Positions 44,280-55,060 are shown, numbered from the stretch's first letter. The stretch: 64,000 nt of DNA from CAWCGU01 sp963795195 (GCA_963795195.1 CAWCGU010000006.1:1054001-1118000), one strand, 5' to 3'. Made by a program: numbers and translations. The notes: generated by a model not told the origin, from the sequence alone.

Positions 44280-45296
44280 TCAGCCGTAGCGCTCGCCGAC
44301 GACCTCGCGCAGCTTGGCGCGGTCGTGGCGGGCCTTGACTTCGCGCACGGTCCCGGAGCGCGAGCGCATGACCAACGACTCGGTGGTCGCCTGGCCGGCG
44401 GAGAGGTAGCGGACGCCGGCGAGCAGGTCTCCGTCGGTGACGCCGGTGGCGGCGAAGAAGACGTCGTCGCCGGAGACGAGGTCGTCGGCGGTGAGCACGC
44501 GCTCGAGGTCGTAACCGCCGTCGATCGCGGCCTGACGCTCAGCGTCGTTTCGAGGCCAAAGCCGGCCGACGATCTGGCCGCCGAGGCTCTTGATCGCCGC
44601 GGCTGCGAGAACTCCCTCGGGGGTGCCGCCGATACCCCAGAGCAGGTCGACCGCGCTTTCTTCCGTGGCGGCGAGCATCGCGGCGGAGACGTCGCCGTCG
44701 GAGATGAAGCGGATGCGGGCGCCGACCTCGCGGAGCTCGGCGACCTTTTCCTCGTGCCGGGGGCGGTCGAGCAGGATCACGGTCACGTCCCCCACTCCCT
44801 TGCCCTTTCGCTCGGCGACATTTCCGACGACCTCGCCGATTGACTCGTCGAGGCTGAGCAGGTCAGCGATCCTGGGCGAGCCGGCGAGCTTCTCCATGTA
44901 TACGCAGGGGCCGGGGTCGAACATCGTTCCGCGTTCGGACAGCGCAATCACCGCCAGCGCCGAGGGCATGCCCCGGGCGGTCAGCGTTGTGCCCTCGAGG
45001 GGATCGACCGCGATATCGACGTGCGGCGGGCTGCCGTCGCCGATCGACTCGCCGTTGTAAAGCATCGGGGCCTCGTCCTTCTCGCCCTCGCCGATGACGA
45101 CGGTGCCGTCCATCGGCACGGTGTCGAGCAGCAGCCGCATCGCGTCGACGGCCGCCTGGTCGGCGGCTTCCTTGTCGCCGCGTCCCACCCAGCGCGCGGC
45201 CGCGAGAGCTGCGGCCTCGGTGACGCGGACCAGCTCCATCGCCAGGTTGCGGTCGGGCTTGGCGCCCGAGCGCACGTCATGTGAGATCACACCCAT
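44280..45296 (-). CDS. glpX: Class II fructose-1,6-bisphosphatase
   Basis: GlpX-type phosphatase converting fructose-1,6-bisphosphate to fructose 6-phosphate in gluconeogenesis; it is the main FBPase of most actinobacteria. Key parts are AARWVGRGDKEAADQAAVDA, the metal/phosphate motifs VVIGEGEKDEAPMLYNGE and DPLEGTTLTARG, and SDGDVSAAM and GIGGTPEGVLAAAAIK further on. At 338 aa it has full length. Upstream on the same strand is a small membrane-protein gene 13 bp away, suggesting one transcript. Confidence 0.95.
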   Translation of the reverse strand: MGVISHDVRSGAKPDRNLAMELVRVTEAAALAAARWVGRGDKEAADQAAVDAMRLLLDTVPMDGTVVIGEGEKDEAPMLYNGESIGDGSPPHVDIAVDPLEGTTLTARGMPSALAVIALSERGTMFDPGPCVYMEKLAGSPRIADLLSLDESIGEVVGNVAERKGKGVGDVTVILLDRPRHEEKVAELREVGARIRFISDGDVSAAMLAATEESAVDLLWGIGGTPEGVLAAAAIKSLGGQIVGRLWPRNDAERQAAIDGGYDLERVLTADDLVSGDDVFFAATGVTDGDLLAGVRYLSAGQATTESLVMRSRSGTVREVKARHDRAKLREVVGERYG

Positions 45297-45309
45297 GCCG
45301 GCGCGCGTC

Positions 45310-45795
45310 TCAGACGTTGCCGGGCGCTTTTCGGGCCTTCTTGCCGCCGGACTCCATCGAGCGCATGAAGGCGGGGATCGCCATTCCGAAGCCGGCCAGC
45401 AGGGCGATGAAGTAGCCGTAGTCCAGCGAGACGCCGATCTCCTGGCGCATGCTGCCCGGCTTGTCGATGATTCCGTTGTAGAAGATCAGCGTCAGCGCGG
45501 CGAAGGCGCCGATCATGGTCACCTCGCCGGGCGCCCACGAGAGCTTGTTGCCGCGAACCAGGATCCAGGCGAGGATCAGCGGAGCGCCGGCGCCGAGCAG
45601 CAGAATCCAGCGCAGGATCGGGAAGGTCTCCCAACCGGTACAGGAGTACTCGCCCTCGCCGCAGATCCAGTCAGCCGGCAGGCGGACGACGTTTTCGTCG
45701 AGCGAGTACCAGGGGATGAAGAAGAGCGAGATCAGGGCGATCCCGGCGCTGACGGCGCCGATCACCTCGAGCTTGCTGATCTTGGAGAAATCCAT
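45310..45795 (-). CDS. Four-helix membrane protein of unknown function
   Basis: Integral membrane protein of 161 residues with four hydrophobic segments (IGAVSAGIALISLFFIPWYS, WILLLGAGAPLILAWILV, VTMIGAFAALTLIFYNGI, YGYFIALLAGFGMAIPAF). A loop between segments 1 and 2 carries two Cys residues (WICGEGEYSCTGW) that could form a disulfide outside. ATG at 45795 (MDFSKISKLEVIG) is chosen over an upstream extension. No recognised family beyond generic actinobacterial membrane proteins. It precedes glpX by 13 bp. Confidence 0.75.
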   Translation of the reverse strand: MDFSKISKLEVIGAVSAGIALISLFFIPWYSLDENVVRLPADWICGEGEYSCTGWETFPILRWILLLGAGAPLILAWILVRGNKLSWAPGEVTMIGAFAALTLIFYNGIIDKPGSMRQEIGVSLDYGYFIALLAGFGMAIPAFMRSMESGGKKARKAPGNV

Positions 45796-45854
45796 CAAGG
45801 CTGACCCTATCCGACCAAGCCGGACTCGTGCCACCCCATGTAGGGTCCGCCGCG

Positions 45855-46793
45855 ATGTCGAGTCGCTGGGGGCTGACCCTTCCACTTCCGATGATGGCGC
45901 TGCGCGACCAGGCAGATCTGCTGCGCAGGGCTGAGGCGGCGGGCTACACCGACTTCTGGAGCGGCGAGACGAACGGGCCCGACGGCTTCACGCCGCTGAC
46001 GCTGGCGGCGGCCTGGACGGAGAATGTGCGGCTCGGTACCGGGGTCGTCGGGGTCTACACGCGGGGGCCGGCCTTGCTCGCACAGGAGACCGCGGCGCTT
46101 GCCGACGCCTCCGGCGGGCGTTTCGCGCTCGGCATCGGAGCGTCGTCCGATCGGATCGTCGAGGGCTGGAACGGCATCCCCCTGGAGCGGCCGCTGCAGC
46201 GGATCGAGCAGACCATCGACTTCCTGCGCCCCGTGCTGGCCGGGGATCGGGCGCCCGAAGGCGGTTTCAAGCTGGAGACTGCGCCGGCCGCGCCGGTGCC
46301 CATAATCCTCGCGGCGCTGCGGGGCAAGATGCTGAAGCTGGCGGTGGATAAGGCGGATGGGGCCTTCACAAACTTCCTGCCGCTCGACAGCCTGCCGCAG
46401 CTGACCGAGGCGATCGCGGGCGCTCCCGAAGACTTCGAGTTGCTCTGCCGCTTCTTCTGCATCCCGGGCGGGCGCGAGCAGGTCGAGCCGATCGCGCGCT
46501 TCATGTTCTCGAGCTACATTACGGTGCCCTTCTACGAGGCCTTCTTCCGCTGGCTCGGCCACGGCCCCGCGATCAACGAGATGGTGGAGGCCTGGGCAGC
46601 AAAGGACCGCGCCAAGGCCGCCGCGGCCGCGCCCTGGGAGCTGATCGAGAACGTCTTCATCATCGGCACCCCCGAGCAGATGCGCGAGCGGCTAACTGCC
46701 TACGTCGACGGCGGGATCACGCTGCCGGTGCTGACGCCGATCACGACGCCGGACAAGGTCGGCGAGCTGATCGAGGCGCTGGCGCCGGCCTAA
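45855..46793 (+). CDS. LLM-class flavin/F420-dependent oxidoreductase
   Basis: Luciferase-like monooxygenase superfamily protein, 312 aa. Typical elements are WGLTLPLPMMALRDQADLLR, DFWSGETNGPDGFTPLTLAA, VRLGTGVVGVYTRGPALLAQ and SGGRFALGIGASSDRIVEGW; the barrel ends with a substrate cap including FIIGTPEQMRERLTAYVDGG. In actinobacteria most such proteins use F420 rather than FMN, and the sequence pattern fits the F420 group, but the cofactor is inferred. ATG at 45855 is preferred. Divergent from the membrane-protein gene, 59 bp apart; no pathway partner is adjacent. Confidence 0.87.
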   Translation: MSSRWGLTLPLPMMALRDQADLLRRAEAAGYTDFWSGETNGPDGFTPLTLAAAWTENVRLGTGVVGVYTRGPALLAQETAALADASGGRFALGIGASSDRIVEGWNGIPLERPLQRIEQTIDFLRPVLAGDRAPEGGFKLETAPAAPVPIILAALRGKMLKLAVDKADGAFTNFLPLDSLPQLTEAIAGAPEDFELLCRFFCIPGGREQVEPIARFMFSSYITVPFYEAFFRWLGHGPAINEMVEAWAAKDRAKAAAAAPWELIENVFIIGTPEQMRERLTAYVDGGITLPVLTPITTPDKVGELIEALAPA

Positions 46794-46847
46794 GCCGACT
46801 CACTCCTAAACGCCGCGATCAACTCCCCACAGCCCACAGGCCTTTCG

Positions 46848-47324
46848 CTACTCGTCTTCGGCCGCGGTCCACACAGGCTGGGGCGGCGCAGCGCCGAGCG
46901 CCTTGCGAAGCAGCGTCAGCAGCCGGCGGCGCTCGCTCTCGTTGAGTCCGCGCAGCACCTCGCCTTCTGCCTCGATCGCCAGGATCCGGGCCCGCTCGAG
47001 CACCCGCCGGCCTTTGGCCGTGATCACCACTTCGCGGGCACGGCGATCCGTCGGACGCGGCCGGCGTTTTGCGAGCCCCGCCTTCTCGAGCTGGTCGATC
47101 AGCGAAACCATCGTGCTGGGGTCGATGCCCATCGCGGCACCGATCTCCTGCTGGATGGCTCCCTCGTGGGGCCCGAGGTAGTTGAGCAGCGCGAAGAGTG
47201 CGGTCGTAAGCCCGAGTGACTCGAGTGCGTCTGCGAACCTCGTGTGCGAAGCCCGCCAAAGCCGGAACAGCAGCTGGCCGGCGAACTCGGCGACGGGTGC
47301 GTCGGCGGCAGGGCTCGATTCCAT
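46848..47324 (-). CDS. MarR-family transcriptional regulator
   Basis: Winged-helix dimeric repressor, 158 aa from ATG 47324. Helix-turn-helix QQEIGAAMGIDPSTMVSLID and wing KRRPRPTDRRAREVVITAKG are typical MarR. It is divergent from the UvrA-like ABC gene, and the gap holds two related inverted repeats (47334-47343 and 47363-47377), the normal arrangement for a MarR that represses itself and a drug-tolerance gene. The ATG at 47363, 13 codons upstream, would place the operators inside the coding region and is less likely. Confidence 0.9.
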   Translation of the reverse strand: MESSPAADAPVAEFAGQLLFRLWRASHTRFADALESLGLTTALFALLNYLGPHEGAIQQEIGAAMGIDPSTMVSLIDQLEKAGLAKRRPRPTDRRAREVVITAKGRRVLERARILAIEAEGEVLRGLNESERRRLLTLLRKALGAAPPQPVWTAAEDE

Positions 47325-47333
47325 ACTGGGATC

Positions 47334-47343
47334 TTTGCACAAA
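47334..47343. promoter_or_regulatory. Candidate MarR operator 1
   Basis: Palindrome TTTGCACAAA just upstream of the marR start; shares the ATTTGTGC half with operator 2. Confidence 0.5.
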
Positions 47344-47362
47344 TAATCAGCGCCGCCAATCA

Positions 47363-47377
47363 TTTGTGCTACAAATT
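47363..47377. promoter_or_regulatory. Candidate MarR operator 2
   Basis: Inverted repeat ATTTGT-GCT-ACAAAT, perfect 6-bp arms, 42 bp before the start of the UvrA-like gene, in a strikingly AT-rich patch of a GC-rich region. Confidence 0.6.
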
Positions 47378-47418
47378 AATTTCAACGATCACCAGCAAGC
47401 CGAGGAGACGCAGCGACC

Positions 47419-49827
<2,409 letters not shown>

Positions 49828-49851
49828 CGGGGCCCTCGGCGTCCGAGGCCA

Positions 49852-50820
49852 TTAACTCGCCGCGCGCTCCTGGGCGATCAGCCGCCTGAGCACCCCCACC
49901 ACAACCTCAGCCTCCTCGTCCAGCTGAAGCCAAGTGGTGCGCGGGCAGCGGTAGCCCAGCAGGGTCAGCTGCTGGTCACGGCGTCGGTCACGCTCGAAGG
50001 CGGCTCCGGTGAGGTGGGTCTCACGACCGTCGGTCTCGAGGATCAGCTTGTGATCTGGCCAGTGGAAATCGGGGTGGATGGTTTGGCCGTTGGGGAGAAG
50101 CAGCGGTCGGTTGACGAGCGGGGTCGGGAGGCCGGCTTGTCTGAGCAGTCGCAGGAAGCGGCGCTCCAGTTTTGACTTGAGTTGCTTTGAGAGTGGGTCT
50201 GAGGCACGAACGGCGGCAGCGAGGAGGTGTTGGCCCCGGCGTCCTGTCGCTCTCGCCAGGACGTCGTCGAGCTCGCCTCTGTTGAGGCGGTTGTCGATCT
50301 CGGCCTGCTCGAAGGCCTTCCAGAAGATGTGCTCGGGTCCTGATTCGGCGAGGTCGAGCAGGGTCCGGGCGACCGTGGTGACGAGGATGCCCTTGCGGCG
50401 GGTGACGTCTCTGGTCAGGAGGGTGGTGGTCGCGTGGGCGCGGATACCCTTGCGGGAGTCTGTCCTTCGCTTCGGCACGCTGACGTGGACCGGGCGAGTG
50501 AAGCCTTTGAGCAGGCCCCAGAGTTGCGCCGCGGAGCGGTGAGAGAGGACGGCGTGGCCATAGGCGAGCACGGCCTCGATCCATTGAGCCTCGCGTGTGA
50601 GCAGTGCGTGGCCGACCGCGTAGACGCCGCGCAAACGGCGCACCAGGCGGCCGGCTGCGACGCGATCCCGGACGTTACTTGCGCTCAGGCCGAGGTTTCG
50701 CAGCTGATCGAGCGAGATCCGGCCGTGCTGGCGTGCCGCAAGCCTCCCGATCGCCCGATCGGCGGGGGGTGCCACGTGTTCCGTCGAACTATTCGACGCA
50801 TCTCGTGGGACCCCGGCCAT
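49852..50820 (-). CDS. DUF559 nuclease with AbiEi-type N-terminal domain, copy 2, intact
   Basis: Intact 322-residue protein. Residues ~25-80 form a winged helix (RISLDQLRNLGLSASNVRDR, GVYAVGHALLTREAQWIEAV) like AbiEi-family antitoxins. A middle domain follows, and residues ~235-310 are a Vsr-like PD-(D/E)XK nuclease (LPNGQTIHPDFHWPDHKLIL, ETDGRETHLTGAAFERDRRR). Proteins of this architecture occur in many copies in actinobacteria of this group; their role (DNA repair, defence or a selfish gene) is unknown. It sits in a 1.05-kb repeat shared with 12985-14037, where the same gene is frameshifted. It follows egtD directly on the same strand. Confidence 0.85.
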   Translation of the reverse strand: MAGVPRDASNSSTEHVAPPADRAIGRLAARQHGRISLDQLRNLGLSASNVRDRVAAGRLVRRLRGVYAVGHALLTREAQWIEAVLAYGHAVLSHRSAAQLWGLLKGFTRPVHVSVPKRRTDSRKGIRAHATTTLLTRDVTRRKGILVTTVARTLLDLAESGPEHIFWKAFEQAEIDNRLNRGELDDVLARATGRRGQHLLAAAVRASDPLSKQLKSKLERRFLRLLRQAGLPTPLVNRPLLLPNGQTIHPDFHWPDHKLILETDGRETHLTGAAFERDRRRDQQLTLLGYRCPRTTWLQLDEEAEVVVGVLRRLIAQERAAS

Positions 50821-50928
50821 GGGGTCGATGCTGGCGCCCGAACTGCCCCCTTTGATGCGCCGTTCGTGCCTAGATCTGCGCCGGAGCGCGCCTAATCAGG
50901 CGCGCCCGGGGCGGACGCGCCTAGACCG
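49875..50928. repeat. 1.05-kb direct repeat, copy 2
   Basis: Partner of 12985-14037. It begins inside the last codons of the nuclease gene and ends nine bases inside egtD, including the egtD stop. It contains a perfect hairpin GCGCGCCT-AATC-AGGCGCGC at 50886-50905. Confidence 0.9.
50886..50905. terminator. Hairpin behind egtD, carried by the repeat
   Basis: Perfect 8-bp stem with AATC loop, no T-run on either side. Could be a transcription stop for egtD or a terminal structure of the repeat. The other copy at 13995-14014 has one G.T mismatch. Confidence 0.4.
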
Positions 50929-51925
50929 CGCGCGCCAGCGAGAGGCCGTAGAGCGCATCCGGGTCGGTCCAGAACTCGACCATCTCCAGACCGGCCTGGG
51001 CGTAGATCTGTTCGAGGCGGTCCACCGTGAACTTGGTTGAGATCTCGGTGCGCATCTCCTCGTTGCGGGCGAAGTGGGTGCGCATGTCGAGCGCCTTGAG
51101 GTCGATGAACTGCTCGGTCAGCGAGCGCAGGCGGATGTCGATCCAGGAGTTGTCGGGATCGAAGAAGGCGACATGCTCGAACCCGTCGGGATCGAAGTTG
51201 GCACCGAGCTCGTTGTTGAGAACCTGCAGAACGTTCTTGTTGAACTCGGCCGTGACCCCGGCCGAGTCGTTGTAAGCGGCCTCGAGCACGGCGTGGTCCT
51301 TGACGAGGTCGGTGCCGAGCAGGAAGCGGTCGCCGGGGTACATCAGCGTCGCAATGCGGGCCAGGAAGCTGCGCCGAGGGGCCGGGCGGAAGTTGCCGAT
51401 CGTGCCGCCGAGAAAGCCGATCAGCGCACCCTCCTCACGCGGGACGCGCTCGAGGTGGGTCTCGTAGTCGCAGATCAGGCCGTGGACTCGCAGGCCGCGA
51501 TACTTCTCGACGAGCTCGGCGGCGGCGCGGCGCGTGATCTCCTCCGAGATGTCCACCGGCACAAACGTTTCCAGGGTCCCCGCGTCGCGCATGGCGTCCA
51601 GCAGCACACGGGTCTTCGCGGCTGCGCCGGAACCAAGCTCAATCAGCGTTTTCGCGCCGGCCTCGCCGGCGCCCGCAGCCTCGACGATCGCCGCTGCCTG
51701 GGCATCCAGGATTGCCGCCTCGGCGCGGGTCGGGTAGTACTCGGGCAGTTCGGTGATCGCCTCGAACAGCTCCGAGCCGCGCTCGTCGTAGAAGTACTTC
51801 GGCGGGATCTCCTTGAAGGGGCAGGAGAGCCCCTCACGGACGTCCTCGGCCAAGCCCGTAAGCGCGCCGCCCGCGGGGAGGTGGACGTCAATCGTGATCT
51901 GATCTTCGGCTATCGATGCGTGCAC
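50921..51925 (-). CDS. egtD: L-histidine N-alpha-methyltransferase EgtD
   Basis: SAM-dependent trimethylation of histidine to hercynine, first step of ergothioneine synthesis. The protein has the EgtD fold: CPFKEIPPKYFYDERGSELF at the N-terminus, SAM-binding IELGSGAAAKTRVLLDAM, VPVDISEEITRRAA, and the C-terminal THFARNEEMRTEISTKFT with family-typical substrate-binding residues. GTG start at 51925. It lies 57 bp downstream of egtB on the same strand, so the operon order is egtB-egtD. Its last two codons and stop lie in the 1.05-kb repeat. Confidence 0.93.
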   Translation of the reverse strand: MHASIAEDQITIDVHLPAGGALTGLAEDVREGLSCPFKEIPPKYFYDERGSELFEAITELPEYYPTRAEAAILDAQAAAIVEAAGAGEAGAKTLIELGSGAAAKTRVLLDAMRDAGTLETFVPVDISEEITRRAAAELVEKYRGLRVHGLICDYETHLERVPREEGALIGFLGGTIGNFRPAPRRSFLARIATLMYPGDRFLLGTDLVKDHAVLEAAYNDSAGVTAEFNKNVLQVLNNELGANFDPDGFEHVAFFDPDNSWIDIRLRSLTEQFIDLKALDMRTHFARNEEMRTEISTKFTVDRLEQIYAQAGLEMVEFWTDPDALYGLSLARAV

Positions 51926-51982
51926 GCGGCTTCTAGTAGTCCTCGCTGGTGCTGTTTTGTTTCATTCTGGTCGTCATTTAGG

Positions 51983-53128
51983 TCAGTTGCTGTCCTTAAC
52001 GCAGCGAAGCCCCGAAAAGATCTGCTTGCGCTCGGGGTTGTCCCAGTTGCGGAAGCTGGTGCGGATGACGTCACGGCGCGCCGCCCAGGCGCCACCGCGC
52101 AGTACCCGGTAACCCTGGCCGAAAAACTCTTCGGAGTACTCCTTGTAGGGGAAGGCCGTGAAGCCGGGATAGCCGTTGAACTCGCTCGACGTCCACTCCC
52201 AGACGTCGCCCAGCATCTGCACGGCGCCGCATTGAGACGCCGCGTCGGCGTACGCCCCCGCGGGCGCGCAGCCGAAGGCGAGCAGGTCGAGATTGGCCCG
52301 CTCGGCATCAGCGCCGGCCGCGGCGGCTTCCCACTCGAACTCGGTCGGCAGCCGCTTGCCCGCCCACTGCGCGAATGCCTGCGCCTGGTTGAAATCCACG
52401 TGTATGACCGGCAACGCCGGGTCAATCGCCTGCGCCAGGCCCATCGCGGTGCGCATCCATCCCCCACTCCCGTCGCGCTCCCAGTACATCGGCGGCTCGC
52501 AGGCGCTCTCCTCGATGAAGGCGGCGAAGGCGGCATTGGTGACCGGCGTGCGGTCGATCCAGAACGAGTCGAGCTCGACGCCGTGTCGTGGCCGCTCGTT
52601 GTCATAGGCGAAGCCCACCGCTTCGGCGCCGATCTCGTACGAGCCACCCTCTACCAACACCATCTCGGGGCCGTCGGCCGTGGGTTCGGACGCCGGCCCG
52701 GAATCGCGCACGATGGGGTCGTAGGACTCCACCATCTGCAACAGCTGCAGCATCGTCTCGTTGTGCTGATGCTCGTGGGCGAGGATCAGCTCGTAGACGA
52801 AGCCATCGCGAAGCAGCGGGTTCTCCGAGGCGAGGTCCACCCCGTCGAGCACCTCGAGTGTGCGCTTGCGGACCTCCTCGAGGTAGGCGCGGCACTCGTC
52901 GCCGCGCAGGATCGGCAGCTCGTTGCGGATCGCACGCGGGTTCTCGATCGCGTCGTAGAAGCGCCCGAGGTCGCCGCGCATCGGTTCGAGCCCGCCGATC
53001 TCCTGGACCAGCCAGAGCTCCTCGAAGTTTGCGATGTGGCCGAGGTCCCAGGAGAGCGGGCTCAGCAGCGGGCTGTAGACCCGGTTGAGCTGCTCCTCGG
53101 AGAGCGGCTCGACGAGTTGCAGGGTCAT
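51983..53128 (-). CDS. egtB: Hercynine sulfoxide synthase EgtB
   Basis: Non-haem iron enzyme that joins hercynine and a thiol (gamma-glutamylcysteine or cysteine) with O2 in ergothioneine synthesis. It has an N-terminal DinB-like domain with iron ligands in WDLGHIANFEELWL and AHEHQHNETMLQL, and a C-terminal formylglycine-enzyme-like domain (VLRGGAWAARRDVIRTSFRN, QIFSGLRCVKD). Homology continues upstream of the only canonical ATG for ~20 codons (LTTKQQLADRLDEARR), back to an in-frame TAG. In that stretch there is no ATG, GTG or TTG, so a non-standard start (an ATC near 53185) or a point change is possible. EgtC and EgtA genes are not adjacent. Confidence 0.92.
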   Translation of the reverse strand: MTLQLVEPLSEEQLNRVYSPLLSPLSWDLGHIANFEELWLVQEIGGLEPMRGDLGRFYDAIENPRAIRNELPILRGDECRAYLEEVRKRTLEVLDGVDLASENPLLRDGFVYELILAHEHQHNETMLQLLQMVESYDPIVRDSGPASEPTADGPEMVLVEGGSYEIGAEAVGFAYDNERPRHGVELDSFWIDRTPVTNAAFAAFIEESACEPPMYWERDGSGGWMRTAMGLAQAIDPALPVIHVDFNQAQAFAQWAGKRLPTEFEWEAAAAGADAERANLDLLAFGCAPAGAYADAASQCGAVQMLGDVWEWTSSEFNGYPGFTAFPYKEYSEEFFGQGYRVLRGGAWAARRDVIRTSFRNWDNPERKQIFSGLRCVKDSN

Positions 53129-53279
53129 CCGGCGAGCCTCGTCGAGGCGGTCGGCGAGCTGCTGCTTGGTAGTGAGGGCTACCGGAACGGCGATGGCGAA
53201 ACCCTAGCGAGTGGGAGTCACCGACATGCGAACGACCGCGCCTTGCGACCCCCGCTGAAAGGCGGGGTTTGCTGACGGC
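53129..53279. other. Intergenic region between egtB and CAP gene
   Basis: Contains the probable true N-terminal codons of egtB (53129-53191) and the hairpin at 53250-53267; nothing else is seen. Confidence 0.4.
53250..53267. terminator. Hairpin between CAP gene and egtB
   Basis: CCCCGC-TGAAAG-GCGGGG stem-loop 12 nt beyond the CAP gene stop. It has TTT on the plus-strand side only, so for the minus-strand gene it is a GC-rich hairpin without U-tract; terminator function is probable but not certain. Confidence 0.45.
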
Positions 53280-54140
53280 CTACCTGCGCTTCCTCTTCTT
53301 CTTGATAGTGAAAGACCTCGTTGCCGGACTCGAGTCTGGGATCCCGGTCGAGTCGAAGGCGGTCACGGTGATCGTGTGCTTGCCGGTGGAGAGCCGCTTC
53401 GAGGTGAACGGGCTCCCGCAGTCCCTTGCGTCGCCGTCGTCAATCTGGCAGGTGAACGTCGCCCCCGCCGCGTCGGACTCGAACTTGAAGGTCGGCGTGC
53501 GGTCGCGGGTCCGCCTGGGGGCGCTGGTGATCGTGGTCTCAGGCGTCGTGATCGCGCCGCTGTCCGGCACCCCGTCGTCGTCTGAGTCGAGCAGTTGGAG
53601 GCCGGTATCCGTGGTCGTGCCGGTCTCGGTGCTCCCGAACAGCTGGGTTCCATGCGCCCCTTTGGAGATGCTGTATGCGAGCCCCATGCCCGCGACCTTC
53701 CAGTCGGGGCCGAGCATGTTTTCGTTGTGGCCGAGAGTTGACTTGCGCCACTGCTCGAAGAGGTCGAAGGCCGATGCAGTGCAGCAGTTCGAGGCGATGT
53801 TCTCGCCCACATAGATGTTCGGGTAGCCGGCCGCCACTGCGCGATCGCCCGGATCCTTGCCGTCGGGGTTGACGTGCGCGAAAAAGCCGCGATCGATCAT
53901 GTCCTGGCTGTGATTACGGGCCGCCGTTCGCAGGCTCGTGTCCATGACCACAGCGCCGAGCCCACTGGCCTGCCGGTAGACGTTGACCCGGCAGAGCAGC
54001 GCCAGCTCCGCCGACTGGATGTTGTCCGAGGTGATCGGGGCCGTCTCGCCGATGCAGGTCGCCGCCTGAGAAGACGCCGGAGCGCCGAGCAGCACGCAGG
54101 CCGCAACCAGGCCGCAGACCATTCCCACCCTCCTCCGCAT
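53280..54140 (-). CDS. Secreted CAP-domain protein with C-terminal beta module
   Basis: Exported 286-residue protein: signal peptide MVCGLVAACVLLGAPASSQA, then a CAP/SCP-like (YkwD) domain with LLCRVNVYRQASGLGAVVMD, RTAARNHSQDMIDRGFFAHV, VGENIAS and LGHNENMLGPDWKVAGMGLA. These include the His and Glu residues lining the CAP cavity. The C-terminal ~85 residues are the two-Cys beta module (FTCQIDDGDARDCGSPFTSK) also found on GH5 and the propeller protein, ending in a basic KKKRKRR tail. CAP proteins of bacteria are cell-wall or lipid associated; exact role unknown. ATG 54140 or 54122. The sequence GCAGCGCTAGTCTGAC just upstream resembles the -50 motif but is too close. Confidence 0.85.
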   Translation of the reverse strand: MRRRVGMVCGLVAACVLLGAPASSQAATCIGETAPITSDNIQSAELALLCRVNVYRQASGLGAVVMDTSLRTAARNHSQDMIDRGFFAHVNPDGKDPGDRAVAAGYPNIYVGENIASNCCTASAFDLFEQWRKSTLGHNENMLGPDWKVAGMGLAYSISKGAHGTQLFGSTETGTTTDTGLQLLDSDDDGVPDSGAITTPETTITSAPRRTRDRTPTFKFESDAAGATFTCQIDDGDARDCGSPFTSKRLSTGKHTITVTAFDSTGIPDSSPATRSFTIKKKRKRR

Positions 54141-54225
54141 GCGGGTCAGACTAGCGCTGCCGTAAACAGCCGACGCCGATTCTCGTTGAACTCAGGGGAA
54201 GCCCAGCCGGTAGTCTCCCGCGCCG

Positions 54226-54993
54226 ATGGAGATCGCAGGCAAGGGCGCACTGGTGTCGGGCGGAGCCTCCGGGCTCGGCGAGGCGACCACGCGAGCGCTG
54301 CACGCCGCCGGGGCGAGCGTCGTGATCGCCGATCTGAACGCCGAGAAGGGCGAGGCGCTGGCCGCGGAGCTCGGCCCCGACGCCAGCTTTGTCGTCGCAG
54401 ACGTCACCGACGAGGCGCAGGTCCAGGCCGCGGTCGACGCCGCGGCGGCGGCCGACGGAGGTCTGCGGATCTCAATCTGCTGCGCCGGGATCGGCTGGGC
54501 CCAGCGCACCGCGAGCAAGGACGGCGCGCACGACTTCGGCCTCTTCAAGAAGGTCGTCGAGGTCAATCTTTTCGGGACCTTCAACGTGCTGCGCCTGGCT
54601 GCCGCGGCGATGAACGGGAACGAGGCCGACGCCGGCGCCGAGCGTGGCGTCTGCGTCAACACCGCCTCGATCGCCGCCTTCGACGGTCAGATCGGCCAGG
54701 TCGCCTACTCGGCATCGAAGGGCGGCATCGTCGGACTGACGCTACCCGCCGCCCGCGACCTCTCCAGCCGCGGCATCCGCGTGCTGACGATCGCGCCCGG
54801 GACCTTCGACACGCCGCTGCTGGCTGCGCTGCCCGAGGAGAACCGCAAGCAGCTCGGCGCCGCGATCCCCTTCCCCAGCCGCCTCGGCGACCCCGCCGAA
54901 TTCGCCGCGCTCGCCTGCCACATCGTCGAAAACCCGATGCTGAACGGGGAGACGATCCGGCTGGACGGCGCGCTGCGGATGCCGCCGCGCTGA
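54226..54993 (+). CDS. SDR-family 3-hydroxyacyl-CoA dehydrogenase-like oxidoreductase
   Basis: Short-chain dehydrogenase/reductase of 255 aa. NAD-binding VSGGASGLGEATTRALHAAG with acidic ADLNAEK favouring NAD, catalytic Ser in NTASIAAFDGQ and YxxxK in VAYSASKGGIVGLTL. The tail IRVLTIAPGTFDTPLLAALP and FPSRLGDPAEFAALACHIVE matches type II 3-hydroxyacyl-CoA dehydrogenases (HSD17B10-like) used in fatty acid and branched-chain degradation. The specificity is inferred by resemblance. Divergent from the CAP gene, 85 bp apart; followed by a histidine kinase gene. Confidence 0.87.
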   Translation: MEIAGKGALVSGGASGLGEATTRALHAAGASVVIADLNAEKGEALAAELGPDASFVVADVTDEAQVQAAVDAAAAADGGLRISICCAGIGWAQRTASKDGAHDFGLFKKVVEVNLFGTFNVLRLAAAAMNGNEADAGAERGVCVNTASIAAFDGQIGQVAYSASKGGIVGLTLPAARDLSSRGIRVLTIAPGTFDTPLLAALPEENRKQLGAAIPFPSRLGDPAEFAALACHIVENPMLNGETIRLDGALRMPPR

Positions 54994-55010
54994 GCCGCGT
55001 CTGAGCCCAC

Positions 55011-55031
55011 TCAGGGCTGGCACGGAGGCCT
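55011..55031 (+). promoter_or_regulatory. Fixed-spacing -50 motif, copy 7
   Basis: TCAGGGCTGGCACGGAGGCC; first base exactly 50 nt before the GTG of the histidine kinase gene, which supports that GTG as the start. Confidence 0.65.
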
Positions 55032-55060
55032 TTTCCCGCTCGCAATAGGAGAATCCGGAC

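Noticed and set aside
51074..53275. Very long plus-strand open frame across egtD and egtB
   Set aside because: Antisense shadow of two clear enzymes on the minus strand.
54147..54160. GCAGCGCTAGTCTGAC upstream of the CAP protein at 53-54 kb
   Set aside because: Resembles the -50 motif but is only 20 nt (or 38 nt) from the likely start codons and lacks the leading T.
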